From Fimbriimonadaceae bacterium (GTDB lineage Bacteria; Armatimonadota; Fimbriimonadia; Fimbriimonadales; Fimbriimonadaceae), in NCBI GenBank assembly GCA_019187105.1, contig JABAQM010000001.1, forward strand, positions 3,240,853 to 3,304,852: a stretch of 64,000 bases of DNA, written 5' to 3'. The notes under the pieces were generated by a model, which was not told where the DNA came from, made no database searches, and worked only from the letters and a program-made list of their open reading frames with translations. Positions within the stretch are counted from its first letter, which is position 1; every line of letters begins with the position of its first letter. Shown piece by piece: positions 26,321 through 35,862 of the stretch. Made by a program: the position numbers and the translations under genes.

Positions 26321-26616
26321 GCGACCGAACCGAACAGGCAGGCGTAACGCACAAAGTTGCGGTTGACCGCGAAATACCACGCTAGAGCGATCCAGGCGGC
26401 TACTAAAGAAGCTCCCTTAACGAGGACGAACCAAACCTCACCTCGCTCGATCAGGGGTCGCATGAGCGGATTGAGTTCGACGATCAGCCCGCGGGAATGC
26501 AGCATCGCCGTGGCTACCAGATCCGTCCAGCCGATGAGCATGAGCAGAAGAATGGCGCGACTCGGCAGGATTCGGGTCATGGAAGTTGCTTGACGCATTT
26601 TTCGTGCCAACTGCAT
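26278..26616 (-). CDS. DUF5658-like small membrane protein
   Basis: 112 aa from ATG 26616, or ~100 aa from the ATG at 26580 (MTRILPSRAILLLM), which looks more natural. Three membrane helices are predicted by eye (AILLLMLIGWTDLVATAML, LVKGASLVAAWIALAWYFAV, LFGSVAYVAIWLAWFTA). The ELNPLM motif after helix 1 is typical of the DUF5658 group, whose function is unknown. The 5' part overlaps the 3' end of dacB in another frame by more than 140 bp. Confidence 0.75.
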   Translation of the reverse strand: MQLARKMRQATSMTRILPSRAILLLMLIGWTDLVATAMLHSRGLIVELNPLMRPLIERGEVWFVLVKGASLVAAWIALAWYFAVNRNFVRYACLFGSVAYVAIWLAWFTATL

Positions 26617-27820
26617 AGTACGACGCCAGACCCTTCACAAAACGGTCCACAGCCGCCATTGCGCTTCGAACCGGCGAAACTACGTGGTTGATCAGGACGC
26701 TGAGCACGATGCCCCGATCTTCGAGGATTCCGGTGAGGCACGTAACCGTGTCGAGGGTTCCGGTCTTGCCGGAAAAGCGTAAGCCAGTTAGGCGGCTACG
26801 CATCGTTCCGTTACCAGGCGTCACCAGCGATCTTCTGGTGGCCATGCCATGTTTGAGCGCGACAAGCATCGCTCGGGCCAGCGCCCGGGGGGTGACCAGG
26901 TTGTGGCGGCTGAGCCCGCTGCCATCGACAGCCCGAATTTCGCCCTTCCGCACACCTTGTGTGGCCCAGAATCGCTCCATCGCCTCCGCAGAGGCACGAA
27001 TGGTCTCCCCGCCGCCGGCTGACATCAACAGCATTTCGGCGAGGCGGTTATCGCTCTCGATCATGCAGATTCTTATGGCATCAGCCAATGGTCGCCCCGT
27101 GATGACGGCGTCTGGAGCGTCCGTAAGAGGGGCCGGGACCACGGTATGCGAATCCGCCACCAAGTCGGCGGCAACGGCAACGGGATCGGGTTGCGGTATG
27201 GAGACTGGCTTTGGCGGTGGCCACGATCCCGTGAGGCTCAACGTCCTTCGATCGAAGTCGAATGCAACCTTGGCGGCTCCTGTACTTGGGGAAAGCTCGA
27301 TCCGGAGACTGGAATTGGCCGGTTCCAGCCACGCTTTGTCCGACGAATAGCGGATCACATGCTGGCCGCCATCGACCGTCAGGGGCGACACTTTGGGGAG
27401 ATATTTCTCAGTTAGGTCGTCGATCTCCCAGCCCATTCCGTACTGGGCTTGGTACGGCAAGATCACCTTGGCCCTTTCGAAATGGCCTCCACCGGCGGCG
27501 ACGAGGTCGACGCTTTGTAGAAGAGGGTCGTTGCCCGCCTCAATCCAGATCTCCGGGTCTCGTCGCCAGATCTTGGTCTGGTGCCGGTATTGCCAGCCGA
27601 GCTTAGTGACCGCATAGACGCAGGTAAGGAGCTTCTGATTGCTGGCCGGCATCATCATGCGGTCCGCCTGCTGTTGGAGCAGCACCCGGCCCGACCGGTT
27701 GGTCACATAGACACCGAGGAATGCTCCCCGCAGGGCCGGATCTCGAACCAATTGGCGAAGAAGGGTCTGGGGTGACGGAGGAGCGGCTAGTAGCGCTCCG
27801 AGGACGAGACTAACGCTCAT
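26438..27820 (-). CDS. dacB: D-alanyl-D-alanine carboxypeptidase/endopeptidase (PBP4, peptidase S13); 3' end reads into the next gene
   Basis: 460 aa as read. It trims or cleaves peptidoglycan cross-links in the periplasm. The signal peptide is residues 1-13 (short, MSVSLVLGALLAAPP). The active-site motifs are SxxK in PASNQKLL, SxN in ESDNRLAEML and KTG in FSGKTGTLD. Family homology stops near SYYAVG (~26610); the following ~55 residues are His/Ser/Ala/Arg-rich, antiphase to the DUF5658-like gene, and look like non-protein sequence. A lost stop codon or an indel near 26600 is likely. The start overlaps the upstream gene by 11 bp. Confidence 0.9.
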   Translation of the reverse strand: MSVSLVLGALLAAPPSPQTLLRQLVRDPALRGAFLGVYVTNRSGRVLLQQQADRMMMPASNQKLLTCVYAVTKLGWQYRHQTKIWRRDPEIWIEAGNDPLLQSVDLVAAGGGHFERAKVILPYQAQYGMGWEIDDLTEKYLPKVSPLTVDGGQHVIRYSSDKAWLEPANSSLRIELSPSTGAAKVAFDFDRRTLSLTGSWPPPKPVSIPQPDPVAVAADLVADSHTVVPAPLTDAPDAVITGRPLADAIRICMIESDNRLAEMLLMSAGGGETIRASAEAMERFWATQGVRKGEIRAVDGSGLSRHNLVTPRALARAMLVALKHGMATRRSLVTPGNGTMRSRLTGLRFSGKTGTLDTVTCLTGILEDRGIVLSVLINHVVSPVRSAMAAVDRFVKGLASYYAVGTKNASSNFHDPNPAESRHSSAHAHRLDGSGSHGDAAFPRADRRTQSAHATPDRAR

Positions 27821-28805
27821 TCGGGAAAATCGGCTCCATCACGTGCTCCACATCTCCCCGCTCGATGTCTCGTCTGATCCCGTCCGCATAGGCTCGCAAG
27901 AGCGGCTCGGTATCGTCTGCGGCAACTCGCTGCAGACTCGTCACAACCTCAGGCTTTCGATCGGGAAGCCATTCGCAAAGATGGAAAAGTCCGTGGATTG
28001 CTGCCCGCCTGCCAATCGGGCTGGGCGCATCGAGGACCTCAAGCAGGGCGTCCGCCGCCATGTCGTTGGCGACGTGACCACCCAGCACAACTCCCGCCTT
28101 GAACATCGTCCTCGCATAGTCGTCGGGCGCATCCATTAGGAGCCCCTTGATCGAAGCAATCGCGAATCGCTGTTCAGCCGGATCGTCGCAATACCCCGGC
28201 AAATCCTCGAATAGATCCAGGGCACACCACTGAGCAGAACGTCGGTAAGGATGAACTCGGTCATCGATGATGGAGATCAGCGCTGGTCCGAACACCCTCA
28301 AACTGGCGTGGGTCTCAATCTCCTGCCGCGCATCGTTGGCGACGTCCCGGTCGGAGCAGTATAAGAGCTTGAGCAGCTGGGCCGGCCCCAAAACACTGAT
28401 CCGGTCCGTGAACCGCTTGCCGCAACCGAGCATCTCGCCGATCAGCCATTGGCGATCCAGCAAGGGCTTGCTGACTTCCAGGAGGTTATCGAGGGAATCT
28501 TGGGACGTGAAGGCCATGGCCTCGCTCCACAGTGTCGGACACCGTGCGAAATGTCCCTCTGGCGTCTGTGCGAGCTCCACAGGGAACGACTCGTCCCGAT
28601 ATTGCAGGGTTGCCGTTCCTGTCCAATCCGAGGTCAACACGTGGAAGTCAGCGGAAACGGGATGCGGGGGCCACCTGAAGGCAACTCTTGGGCCAGGATC
28701 GACCGGTGTCGTGTCCCGCCCCAATCGTGCGGCATCTTTCTCGATGAAGTCGCGCAGTTCTGCCGCGAACTCATGCGCTTCGACGGAATAGCGGGAAAGA
28801 GGCAT
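27810..28805 (-). CDS. Cytoplasmic helical-repeat (HEAT-like) protein of unknown function
   Basis: 331 aa without signal peptide or membrane segments. The second half (~130-320) is built of paired helices resembling HEAT/armadillo repeats (e.g. AQLLKLLYCSDRDVANDARQEI, ADALLEVLDAPSPIGRRAAIHGLF, PLLRAYADGIRRDI). The N-terminal ~110 residues form a beta-containing domain (RVAFRWPPHPVSADFHVLT). It precedes dacB with an 11-bp overlap, so the two are co-transcribed. No catalytic motif is seen; a protein-binding role is inferred. Confidence 0.7.
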   Translation of the reverse strand: MPLSRYSVEAHEFAAELRDFIEKDAARLGRDTTPVDPGPRVAFRWPPHPVSADFHVLTSDWTGTATLQYRDESFPVELAQTPEGHFARCPTLWSEAMAFTSQDSLDNLLEVSKPLLDRQWLIGEMLGCGKRFTDRISVLGPAQLLKLLYCSDRDVANDARQEIETHASLRVFGPALISIIDDRVHPYRRSAQWCALDLFEDLPGYCDDPAEQRFAIASIKGLLMDAPDDYARTMFKAGVVLGGHVANDMAADALLEVLDAPSPIGRRAAIHGLFHLCEWLPDRKPEVVTSLQRVAADDTEPLLRAYADGIRRDIERGDVEHVMEPIFPNER

Positions 28806-28815
28806 GGCGTTAGCA

Positions 28816-28835
28816 GGGGGACTCGAAAGTCCCCC
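28816..28835 (-). terminator. Hairpin after the metzincin-type protease gene
   Basis: An 8-bp perfect stem GGGGGACT/AGTCCCCC with a CGAA/TTCG tetraloop starts 11 bases after the protease stop codon. No U-run follows, so it may attenuate rather than fully stop transcription into the downstream gene. Confidence 0.6.
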
Positions 28836-28845
28836 CGCATACTAG

Positions 28846-31539
28846 CTAGCGATCGATCACCTGGCGATTCAGGAATCGCTGGATGGTGTCGGCCATGTCA
28901 TCGAAGTGGATGCGTGTGGTCTGATTAAGCTGGGACCGCGACTTCTTGCCATCCACCGCCATCTCGAAGATCCGCCTCAGCCAATGCCTAGACATCAGAG
29001 AGGCATCAGAGGGCAGGTCGCTCGATCTGGCCTGGGCGATCAAGAACTGCACCGTGAACTGCTGCAAATCTCGCCGCAGATCGCTGGTGTTTTGGTGGAG
29101 GCTCACCTCTTTGAAAACGTTCCCAACGACGCGATGATAATGCTCTGTCATCGTGTAGGCCGATTGGCCGCCTTTCAACTTGAACTGGTTCTCGGCAATG
29201 CGGTGCAGCGTATCGGCCTGAAGCAGGGAAGCCACTAGCATGCTTTGAAGACTGCTGATCGGAGATCGAAGTGGCGCGATCCAGTCATAACTCGACTCGT
29301 CGTTGTAGTCGCGGCTCAGATTCAGCAAAGTCTCTTCGGACAGGTCGCCCAAGCCCATTGTGAGTAGTTCGCCGGTGATCAACTCGACCGCGCGGCGCTG
29401 GCCATCGGCACTAACCGGGGCGAGGGTGGGCCTTTGATTGACGTCGCCCTTGTGCTGCCGAGTGCTGTCGATGCCTCCCACGTACATCGACGCGTAAGCA
29501 CCGCTCATTAGCGTCCGCATCATCATCGCAACGAGAATCTGGGTTTTGCGTGAGTAGTTCTGACCAGACTTTGGCCACGACTTTGCGACCGTTCGTCGGA
29601 CTCGCTTGTACACGTCAATATCGGCTTGGAAATAGTCCAGAGAATTGCGCGCATTATCGAATCGCATCACGAAAGGATTGTAAAGATCTGCGTCCTCATC
29701 GGTCATGAAGGCATGGCCGGGCTCGCCACTCAACCGCGCAATCTCATTCAGCCGAGGCCGCTCACCTTGTGGGGAATTGGCACGAATATCCTCGTAACCG
29801 TATCGAATGGCCCAGATGTCGTACTTGCCGATAGTTTGAGAGTACAGGGTGCGGTGCCCGTGCAGGACGCCCACCGTATTGGAGGGCACGTAGTCCATCA
29901 CGCTGGCGGTGGTGCCTTCCCGGGCCACAATGTCAGCGTTTGCGAGCTGGGCGGTTGTCAGGTTCGTTGATGAAACGAAATTGTGCCGGAGACCCAGGCA
30001 GTGGCCAACTTCGTGGCTCACGATGTTCGTGATCAGCTGGCGAGCCAGTTCGTCTCGGGTCATTGCCGGTTTGCCGATGGCCGTAACTGCCTCGCAGGTT
30101 AGGGCGAAATCGGCAGCGAGTCTTCGACCGTAGTCGCACCGGTGCATTTTCCAGCCGAGTGCACCGGCCGATTGCTGCCACTTCTCGTCGTCATGCCGTC
30201 GAGAGAACAGCACGTCCTGAACCCGCTGGTGGCCCGTCGCCTGCTTAGTGGCAAACCGCTTCCAATCCGAGGCCGGGTCGACCATGTACTCGTGTTCCCA
30301 GTATCCGCCCGCGAGAATCCCCGCATCGAAGGTAACGCCCGCATTTAACACCTCGCCGGTATATGGGTCGGTACGGAACAGCGCCACCGCATACCCGCTG
30401 TTCGGGCTCATCGTCCATCGGAATACGTTATGCCTCGCGTCGGCGTGGTCCCAGTCGGGGTCCTTAGGATCAGCCTCCTTGACGACAACCGCGTTCCTGT
30501 ATCCCAGGGGTTCGAAGGCCTTGTTCCACATCAAGATCCCGTCGCGAACCGCGTCCTTGTATTTATCCGGAATCGAGGTGTCCAGGTACCAAACGATCGG
30601 CTTGACCGGCTCCGATACGGCCTCGGTCGGGTTCTTCTTCCGAAGATCGTAGCGCATGATCAGCCGTTGCTTCCGATCCTGATCGAGGAAGCGCTCGACG
30701 TTGTAGTAATCCTGGGTGAAATAGCCGACGCGCTGATCGGCAAAGCGGGGCCGATAGTCCGAATCCTTTCGGTACCACAGGTTGTAGCTCACATAAAGGG
30801 GAGCGCTCCGCCGGTCTTCAAGGAACGGCTCAGCCAACAGGAATAACGGCATCGTCGGCATCGGACCCCCGGGGCCTCTCTGCAACTGGTAGTGCATGAA
30901 CATTCGCACGATCGTGTTGTCGCCAAACGACTTGATGCGGTCCACACCTGACTTGTCGCGATCCAGTGAGTAGTTACCACCTACACCAAGGTTGACGAGT
31001 TCGCTCAGCTGGAACAAGTCTCCTTGGAACAGGGCAGTCACGTTCACCAAGAGGAGCTTCTTTTCCGGATTGGTTTGTTCAATTCGATAGCCGCCCAATA
31101 TCGCCTCGGGAAAGCTGCGTTTGCTCGCCACCGCTAGAGGGTCGTCCTGCATCCAGCGATATTGGAAGTTCGGACGGACAATCCAAACAAAGTCATCCTT
31201 CTTTTCCCACCGGAGCGCTTCGACCGCGAAGATCCCCAGTGGGTCGCCGGCCTGAGCACCGGAGCCCGCACCGGAGTTCAGCGTCGCCTGAAACAAGAAG
31301 AGCTTGCCAATTCGCTCCTCGGGCAACTCGAGGAGAATGTCCTTCTTTCGCTGATAGAGAACGAAGGGTCCATCGATACGCGTGAGTTCCTTGACCGCTT
31401 TCTCGTAGTCGTCGACCTTGGGATCCTTTTTCTTCTCCTCCTGCTTATCCGCAGGCTTTGTATCCGCCGCCTTTTCTTGTGGAAGGGCAATGGAGCTGAG
31501 CCCAAAAGTAACGACAACCCACCATGGAAATCTCTTCAT
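28846..31539 (-). CDS. Secreted zinc-dependent metalloprotease (DUF5117/DUF4953 type, metzincin motif)
   Basis: 897 aa. Signal peptide ~1-20, then a Lys/Asp-rich linker (KEEKAADTKPADKQEEKKK region). The catalytic motif HEVGHCLGLRH (~508-518) has the metzincin HExxHxxGxxH pattern, with the Met-turn candidate in TTASVMDYVPS about 40 residues later. The N-terminal half corresponds to the DUF5117-like domain of large bacteroidetes/planctomycete-type metalloproteases. It would degrade proteins outside the cytoplasm. A weak GAGGAT site precedes the ATG. The next gene upstream, leuB, is divergent. Confidence 0.9.
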   Translation of the reverse strand: MKRFPWWVVVTFGLSSIALPQEKAADTKPADKQEEKKKDPKVDDYEKAVKELTRIDGPFVLYQRKKDILLELPEERIGKLFLFQATLNSGAGSGAQAGDPLGIFAVEALRWEKKDDFVWIVRPNFQYRWMQDDPLAVASKRSFPEAILGGYRIEQTNPEKKLLLVNVTALFQGDLFQLSELVNLGVGGNYSLDRDKSGVDRIKSFGDNTIVRMFMHYQLQRGPGGPMPTMPLFLLAEPFLEDRRSAPLYVSYNLWYRKDSDYRPRFADQRVGYFTQDYYNVERFLDQDRKQRLIMRYDLRKKNPTEAVSEPVKPIVWYLDTSIPDKYKDAVRDGILMWNKAFEPLGYRNAVVVKEADPKDPDWDHADARHNVFRWTMSPNSGYAVALFRTDPYTGEVLNAGVTFDAGILAGGYWEHEYMVDPASDWKRFATKQATGHQRVQDVLFSRRHDDEKWQQSAGALGWKMHRCDYGRRLAADFALTCEAVTAIGKPAMTRDELARQLITNIVSHEVGHCLGLRHNFVSSTNLTTAQLANADIVAREGTTASVMDYVPSNTVGVLHGHRTLYSQTIGKYDIWAIRYGYEDIRANSPQGERPRLNEIARLSGEPGHAFMTDEDADLYNPFVMRFDNARNSLDYFQADIDVYKRVRRTVAKSWPKSGQNYSRKTQILVAMMMRTLMSGAYASMYVGGIDSTRQHKGDVNQRPTLAPVSADGQRRAVELITGELLTMGLGDLSEETLLNLSRDYNDESSYDWIAPLRSPISSLQSMLVASLLQADTLHRIAENQFKLKGGQSAYTMTEHYHRVVGNVFKEVSLHQNTSDLRRDLQQFTVQFLIAQARSSDLPSDASLMSRHWLRRIFEMAVDGKKSRSQLNQTTRIHFDDMADTIQRFLNRQVIDR

Positions 31540-31620
31540 CGGAATCCTCTTCTCTCACTGCGAGGTTACACCGTCGCAGGTTGCGCGTGTTGACTCCGCA
31601 GGCTGGCATAATGGCTTTCG

Positions 31621-32688
31621 ATGTCCCACTTGATCGCTGTCCTGGCTGGCGACGGAATCGGTCCCGAGGTGACCGATGCTGCCGTCCAGGTACTAAAGGC
31701 CGTTCGCACCGACTTGGAGTTCGAAGAGGCGCTCATTGGTGGCTGCGCATACGACGAAACCGGACACCCCCTGCCTGACGAGACGCTGGCCATCTGCAAG
31801 AAGTCGGATGCGGTCCTGCTAGGCGCTGTTGGCGGTCCGAAGTGGGACAAGGTAGAGCCAGCCCATTTGAGGCCCGAGGTCGGCGCCCTGCTACCACTTC
31901 GGTCGAGCCTCAATCTCTATGCCAATGTTCGGCCGGCTAAAACATTGAAAGCGCTGCTCCAAGCCAGCCCGTTGAAAGGGGCGAGCGCGGCCGTCGATCT
32001 CGTCGTCATGCGGGAGCTCACGGGCGGCATCTACTTCGGTCAGCCAAGAGAAAGGCGGGAGAATGGCACGGTCGCGATCGATACGTGCGTCTACAGCCGT
32101 TCTGAAGTCGAGCGAATCGCCATCCAAGCCTTCGACATTGCCCGTCGTCGGCGTCGTAAAGTCGTCAGCGTCGATAAGGCCAACGTGCTCGAAACCAGCC
32201 GGCTCTGGCGCGAAACGGTCACGGACTTGGCCGCGGAAAACCAAGATGTTAAGGTAACTCACATGCTGGTCGACAACTGCGCGATGCAGTTGATCCGGGA
32301 TCCGGGACAGTTCGACGTCATCCTCACCGAGAACATGTTTGGCGACATCCTCAGCGATGAGGCGTCGATGCTCACCGGTAGCCTCGGACTTCTGCCAAGC
32401 GCCTCGCTAAGCGACGCAAAGAACGGCCATACTTTCGGGCTGTACGAACCGATCCACGGATCGGCACCGGATATCGCCGGACAGGGAAGGGCCAATCCCA
32501 TTGCTGCGATCCTTAGCGCGGCCATGCTCTTGCGTTACAGCCTTGGCGACGAAGCGAATGCCACTCGAATTGAAACCGCGGTAGAAGAAGCGTTGGGAAA
32601 CGGGGTGCGTACCGCCGATATATTCGAACCTGGAAACCGACTTGCTACGACCGGCGAGATGACGGCCGCGATAATCGACTCGCTGTAG
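31621..32688 (+). CDS. leuB: 3-isopropylmalate dehydrogenase
   Basis: 355 aa. It oxidises and decarboxylates 3-isopropylmalate with NAD in leucine synthesis. Characteristic segments are [12 protein letters not shown] (6-17), [44 protein letters not shown] and [15 protein letters not shown]. Length is normal. A CATAAT lies eight bases before the ATG and no ribosome site is seen. dapA follows after 14 bp but has its own -10 box. Confidence 0.97.
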   Translation: MSHLIAVLAGDGIGPEVTDAAVQVLKAVRTDLEFEEALIGGCAYDETGHPLPDETLAICKKSDAVLLGAVGGPKWDKVEPAHLRPEVGALLPLRSSLNLYANVRPAKTLKALLQASPLKGASAAVDLVVMRELTGGIYFGQPRERRENGTVAIDTCVYSRSEVERIAIQAFDIARRRRRKVVSVDKANVLETSRLWRETVTDLAAENQDVKVTHMLVDNCAMQLIRDPGQFDVILTENMFGDILSDEASMLTGSLGLLPSASLSDAKNGHTFGLYEPIHGSAPDIAGQGRANPIAAILSAAMLLRYSLGDEANATRIETAVEEALGNGVRTADIFEPGNRLATTGEMTAAIIDSL

Positions 32689-32690
32689 CG

Positions 32691-32696
32691 TAGACT
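32691..32696 (+). promoter_or_regulatory. Leaderless-type -10 box of dapA
   Basis: TAGACT lies six bases (CTCAGT) before the dapA ATG, in the 14-bp gap after the leuB stop. It overlaps the stop codon region and would allow independent, leaderless expression of dapA inside the leuB-dapA pair. Confidence 0.45.
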
Positions 32697-32702
32697 CTCA
32701 GT

Positions 32703-33632
32703 ATGGGCAGCTTTAGAGGGCCGAAGGACTGGGGTCGTCTCATCACCGCGATGATGACGCCCTTTCATCCCGATGGATCGATCAACGAGTCTGAAGTCAA
32801 GCGCGTCGCCACCTTTCTTGTCGATGAGCAAGCCAACAGCGGGCTCCTGATCAGTGGAACTACCGGCGAGTCGCCGACCCTAACCGCCGACGAGAAACTG
32901 CGGCTACTCGAACTCACCCTCGAAGCAGTGGGCGACCGTGCGGCCGTCATCTTCGGAGCTGGGACCTACGATACGCGGGAATCCGCGCATTTGGCGGTCC
33001 AAGGCGAGAGGCGTGGCGCCCACGGCATCATGCTTGTGAACCCTTATTACAGCCGGCCCGGCCAGGCGGGACTTGAAGCCCACTTTCGTGCGATCGCTTC
33101 GGAGGTTTCGTTGCCTGTGATGCTTTACAACATCCAGGGCAGGTCCGCCATAAACTTGGAAACGCCGACCTTGTTGAGATTGGCGGAAGTCCCTAATATT
33201 GTTGCGGTGAAGGAAGCCAGTGGCAACCTCAGCCAGATCAGCGAAGTTATCGCCACCGCGCCCTCGGGCTTCCGGATCTATAGCGGTGATGACGGCATTA
33301 CCTTGCCGGTGTTAAGCATGGGAGGATTTGGCATTGTGAGCGTCGCCGCCCATATCTGTGGCGCCCAGATGATGGACATGATTCAAGCCTATCTTGCCGG
33401 CGATATCCACAATGCTGCCCACATCCACCAAAGACTCCAGCCCGTTTTCAGGGCGCTCTTCCTTTCTCCGAGCCCGGTGCCGATCAAATACGCGCTCTCG
33501 AGATGGGGCTTTGATACGGAGGCGGTGCGGTTACCGCTGGTGCGGCTTACGGATGGCGAAAAGTCGCCGGTCGATCTAGCGATGGATGGTGCGGAATTGG
33601 GAGCCCCCGGGAAGGCTCGGTCCGCTCTCTAG
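32703..33632 (+). CDS. dapA: 4-hydroxy-tetrahydrodipicolinate synthase
   Basis: 309 aa. It condenses pyruvate with aspartate semialdehyde on the lysine/diaminopimelate route. The family motifs are GTTGESPTL (~54-62), the Tyr in NPYYSRPGQ, and the Schiff-base Lys in IVAVKEASGN (~173). The C-terminus has a short polar extension. Pairing with leuB gives a small amino-acid synthesis unit. Confidence 0.96.
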   Translation: MGSFRGPKDWGRLITAMMTPFHPDGSINESEVKRVATFLVDEQANSGLLISGTTGESPTLTADEKLRLLELTLEAVGDRAAVIFGAGTYDTRESAHLAVQGERRGAHGIMLVNPYYSRPGQAGLEAHFRAIASEVSLPVMLYNIQGRSAINLETPTLLRLAEVPNIVAVKEASGNLSQISEVIATAPSGFRIYSGDDGITLPVLSMGGFGIVSVAAHICGAQMMDMIQAYLAGDIHNAAHIHQRLQPVFRALFLSPSPVPIKYALSRWGFDTEAVRLPLVRLTDGEKSPVDLAMDGAELGAPGKARSAL

Positions 33633-33648
33633 AAAAGCGGAACCGAGC
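33615..33648 (+). terminator. Strong hairpin across the dapA stop codon
   Basis: GCTCGG-TCCGCT pairs with AGCGGA-(A)-CCGAGC, twelve pairs with one bulged A; the loop contains the TAG stop codon. There is no U-run after it, so its action as a terminator is likely but unproven. Confidence 0.5.
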
Positions 33649-33855
33649 TTAGCGGTAGTCCCCGGATCGGAAGAAGACTTCTTCCTAAAGTAGGCCCGTC
33701 CCTCAGGGCCCGAAATACTGTACACCGTTTCGCGGCTCATCATCTTAGAAATTTGCCCAGGAACGTCATTTCAAGTCTGATTGTCAGGCAAAACCACTGC
33801 ACTCGCAAAACGTCCGACCACAGGATAATCCCGTAAAGGGAGAAGGAAGCACGAC

Positions 33856-35292
33856 ATGATCATCAGTTTCACCATCGCTGCGGTACTCGCTCAAGAGGCG
33901 ACTTCCACGGCGCTGACCGTATACAACGAAGGTTACGCCTTAGTTCGAGAGACTCGAAATGTCAATTTGAGGCAGGGCCGACAGCAGATAGCCATCGAAG
34001 ATGTCGCACAAATGATCGACGCATCCAGCGTCAGCATTGCCAGCGTCTCCGACCCAGGCTCGTTTTCGGTTTGGGAGCAGAACTACCAGTACGACCTCAT
34101 CTCCCCGCAGGCCATTCTCGCCAAGGCCGTTGGCAAGGAGATTGTGTTCAATCAGGTGCTGCCGAATGGCGCCCAAGAGAGGATCGTCGGCACACTCCTC
34201 AGCTCTCCAACTGCCGTGATCAATACGGGGCAGGGCCCTCAACACCAGTGGAACGGCATGGTCATACGGACGAGAGATGGGCGAATCCTGCTCAATCCGA
34301 CCGGCATGATCGAGGTCTCATCCATTCCTGAGGGGCTAATAAGCAAGCCGACGCTGCTCTGGGATCTAATGGCTGAGAAGGGGGGAACAAACACGATTGA
34401 GCTCAGCTACTTGACGACCGGCATGGGATGGCGTGCTAACTACGTGATCTCGCTCGATGCAGACGGCAAGAAGGGAGACGTCCAGGGCTGGGTCACGCTG
34501 ACGAACAACTCCGGTACCACGTTCAAAGACGCCAAGTTGAAGTTGCTTGCTGGCGAAGTTTTCCGCCGACAAGCGGGCGGCGGCTTTGGCGGCGGCGCAG
34601 GGGGAATGCGAGATGCCATGGCAAAAGCCGAATCCAACGCCTTCGCTGAAGAGCAGCTCGGCGATTACCATCTCTACACGCTGCAGCGGCCGGCGACGAC
34701 CCGAAACAACGAGATGAAACAGCTATCGCTGCTCGAAGCTTCGAGGGTCCCCGTGACCAAGAAGCTGATCTTCGATCCCCTCCGAAACTTCCGCGGCTAC
34801 CGTCCCAGTGAAGGCGAGGTGGGCACGGGACCTCTAAAGCCGCTGATTCGCATCGAATTCAAGAACGACAAGGCGAGCCAAATGGGGATGCCGTTGCCCA
34901 AGGGCAGCTTCAAGGTTCTTCAGCGGGATTCAGGCGGCAGTGCCCAGTTCCTGGGTGAAGATATCATCGACCACACGCCCAAGGATGAGACCGTATCGCT
35001 CGAAGTCGGCCGTGCATTCGATGTCGTGGCCGAAAGAAAGCGGACGTCCTTCAAGTGGTACCGCGTAGGCTCGGACATTCGAGGTGCGGACGAGTCCTTT
35101 TCCGTTGAATTCCGAAACCGGAAGGAGACTGCCGAGCGCGTTCATTATTGGGATCGCTTTTGGTGGGAATTCAAGGTGGTGAACAGCAACATGCCCTTCA
35201 CGAGCCTGGAGTCCGAAACCGTTCAGTGGGTGATTGATTTGAAGCCGAACGAGGTGAAAACGCTCACGTTCGACGTCCAGCACCGCTGGTAG
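33856..35292 (+). CDS. Exported DUF4139 protein
   Basis: 478 aa. Signal peptide ~1-14 (MIISFTIAAVLAQ). The rest is beta-rich DUF4139 sequence (TALTVYNEGYALVRETRNVNL at the start; GMGWRANYVISLDADGK and VTLTNNSGTTFKDAKLKLLAGEV in the middle). The family is of unknown function; some members were called mucoidy inhibitors. A glycine-rich insert (GGGFGGGAGGM) occurs near residue 240. GGGAGAAGGA precedes the ATG and a GATAAT -10 candidate lies ~28 bp upstream. It converges directly on pyrE with no gap. Confidence 0.88.
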   Translation: MIISFTIAAVLAQEATSTALTVYNEGYALVRETRNVNLRQGRQQIAIEDVAQMIDASSVSIASVSDPGSFSVWEQNYQYDLISPQAILAKAVGKEIVFNQVLPNGAQERIVGTLLSSPTAVINTGQGPQHQWNGMVIRTRDGRILLNPTGMIEVSSIPEGLISKPTLLWDLMAEKGGTNTIELSYLTTGMGWRANYVISLDADGKKGDVQGWVTLTNNSGTTFKDAKLKLLAGEVFRRQAGGGFGGGAGGMRDAMAKAESNAFAEEQLGDYHLYTLQRPATTRNNEMKQLSLLEASRVPVTKKLIFDPLRNFRGYRPSEGEVGTGPLKPLIRIEFKNDKASQMGMPLPKGSFKVLQRDSGGSAQFLGEDIIDHTPKDETVSLEVGRAFDVVAERKRTSFKWYRVGSDIRGADESFSVEFRNRKETAERVHYWDRFWWEFKVVNSNMPFTSLESETVQWVIDLKPNEVKTLTFDVQHRW

Positions 35293-35862
35293 CTAAATGG
35301 GTCGCGTGCCGGGCTTGGTTATCGGGATTCCCTGGAGCCATTCCGGCACCTCTTCCGGCGCAAAGCTCTCCGCCTCAACGCGGTATGCGGCAAAAAACGG
35401 GCACGGGTAATCCACGATCCGCTCCGACCGGTCGATCAGGACGGCGACCCCAGCGGGAATACCGCCGCCGGCTTTAACAACCTCGATCGTCTCCAACACG
35501 GATCGTCCGGTTGTGTGGACATCGTCGACGACCAGAATTTTGGAGCCTTCCGCAATCGAGGCGCCTCGCCGCAGCTTCTTCACGCCGTCCTCAGATTCGA
35601 CATAAATTGCGGGTAGGTGCATTTGCCGCGCGACTTCGAAGGCAATGATAATCCCTCCTGTCGTGGGGCCGGCCACCAAGTCGATCTCATCCCGGGAAAA
35701 CCGCGCCGCTACCTGCTGGCAAAGTGCTGAAAGAACATCTGGACGCTCAAGGACCCGGAACTTCTCGAAATAGACTGGGCTGTGGCGCCCGCTGGTTAGC
35801 AGGAAGTGGCCCCTCAAGACTGCGCCGGAGGATTCAAGCAGGGAAGCGAGATCGACTGTCAC
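35293..35862 (-). CDS. pyrE: Orotate phosphoribosyltransferase
   Basis: 189 aa from a GTG that follows the panD stop without a gap. It converts orotate and PRPP to OMP in pyrimidine synthesis. The PRPP loop KILVVDDVHTTGRSVLE and the N-terminal SGRHSPVYFEKFRVL match PyrE; ALCQQVAARF and AGPTTGGIIIAFEVA follow the usual order. Only ~10-15 residues shorter than E. coli PyrE, within family range. Confidence 0.95.
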   Translation of the reverse strand: MTVDLASLLESSGAVLRGHFLLTSGRHSPVYFEKFRVLERPDVLSALCQQVAARFSRDEIDLVAGPTTGGIIIAFEVARQMHLPAIYVESEDGVKKLRRGASIAEGSKILVVDDVHTTGRSVLETIEVVKAGGGIPAGVAVLIDRSERIVDYPCPFFAAYRVEAESFAPEEVPEWLQGIPITKPGTRPI

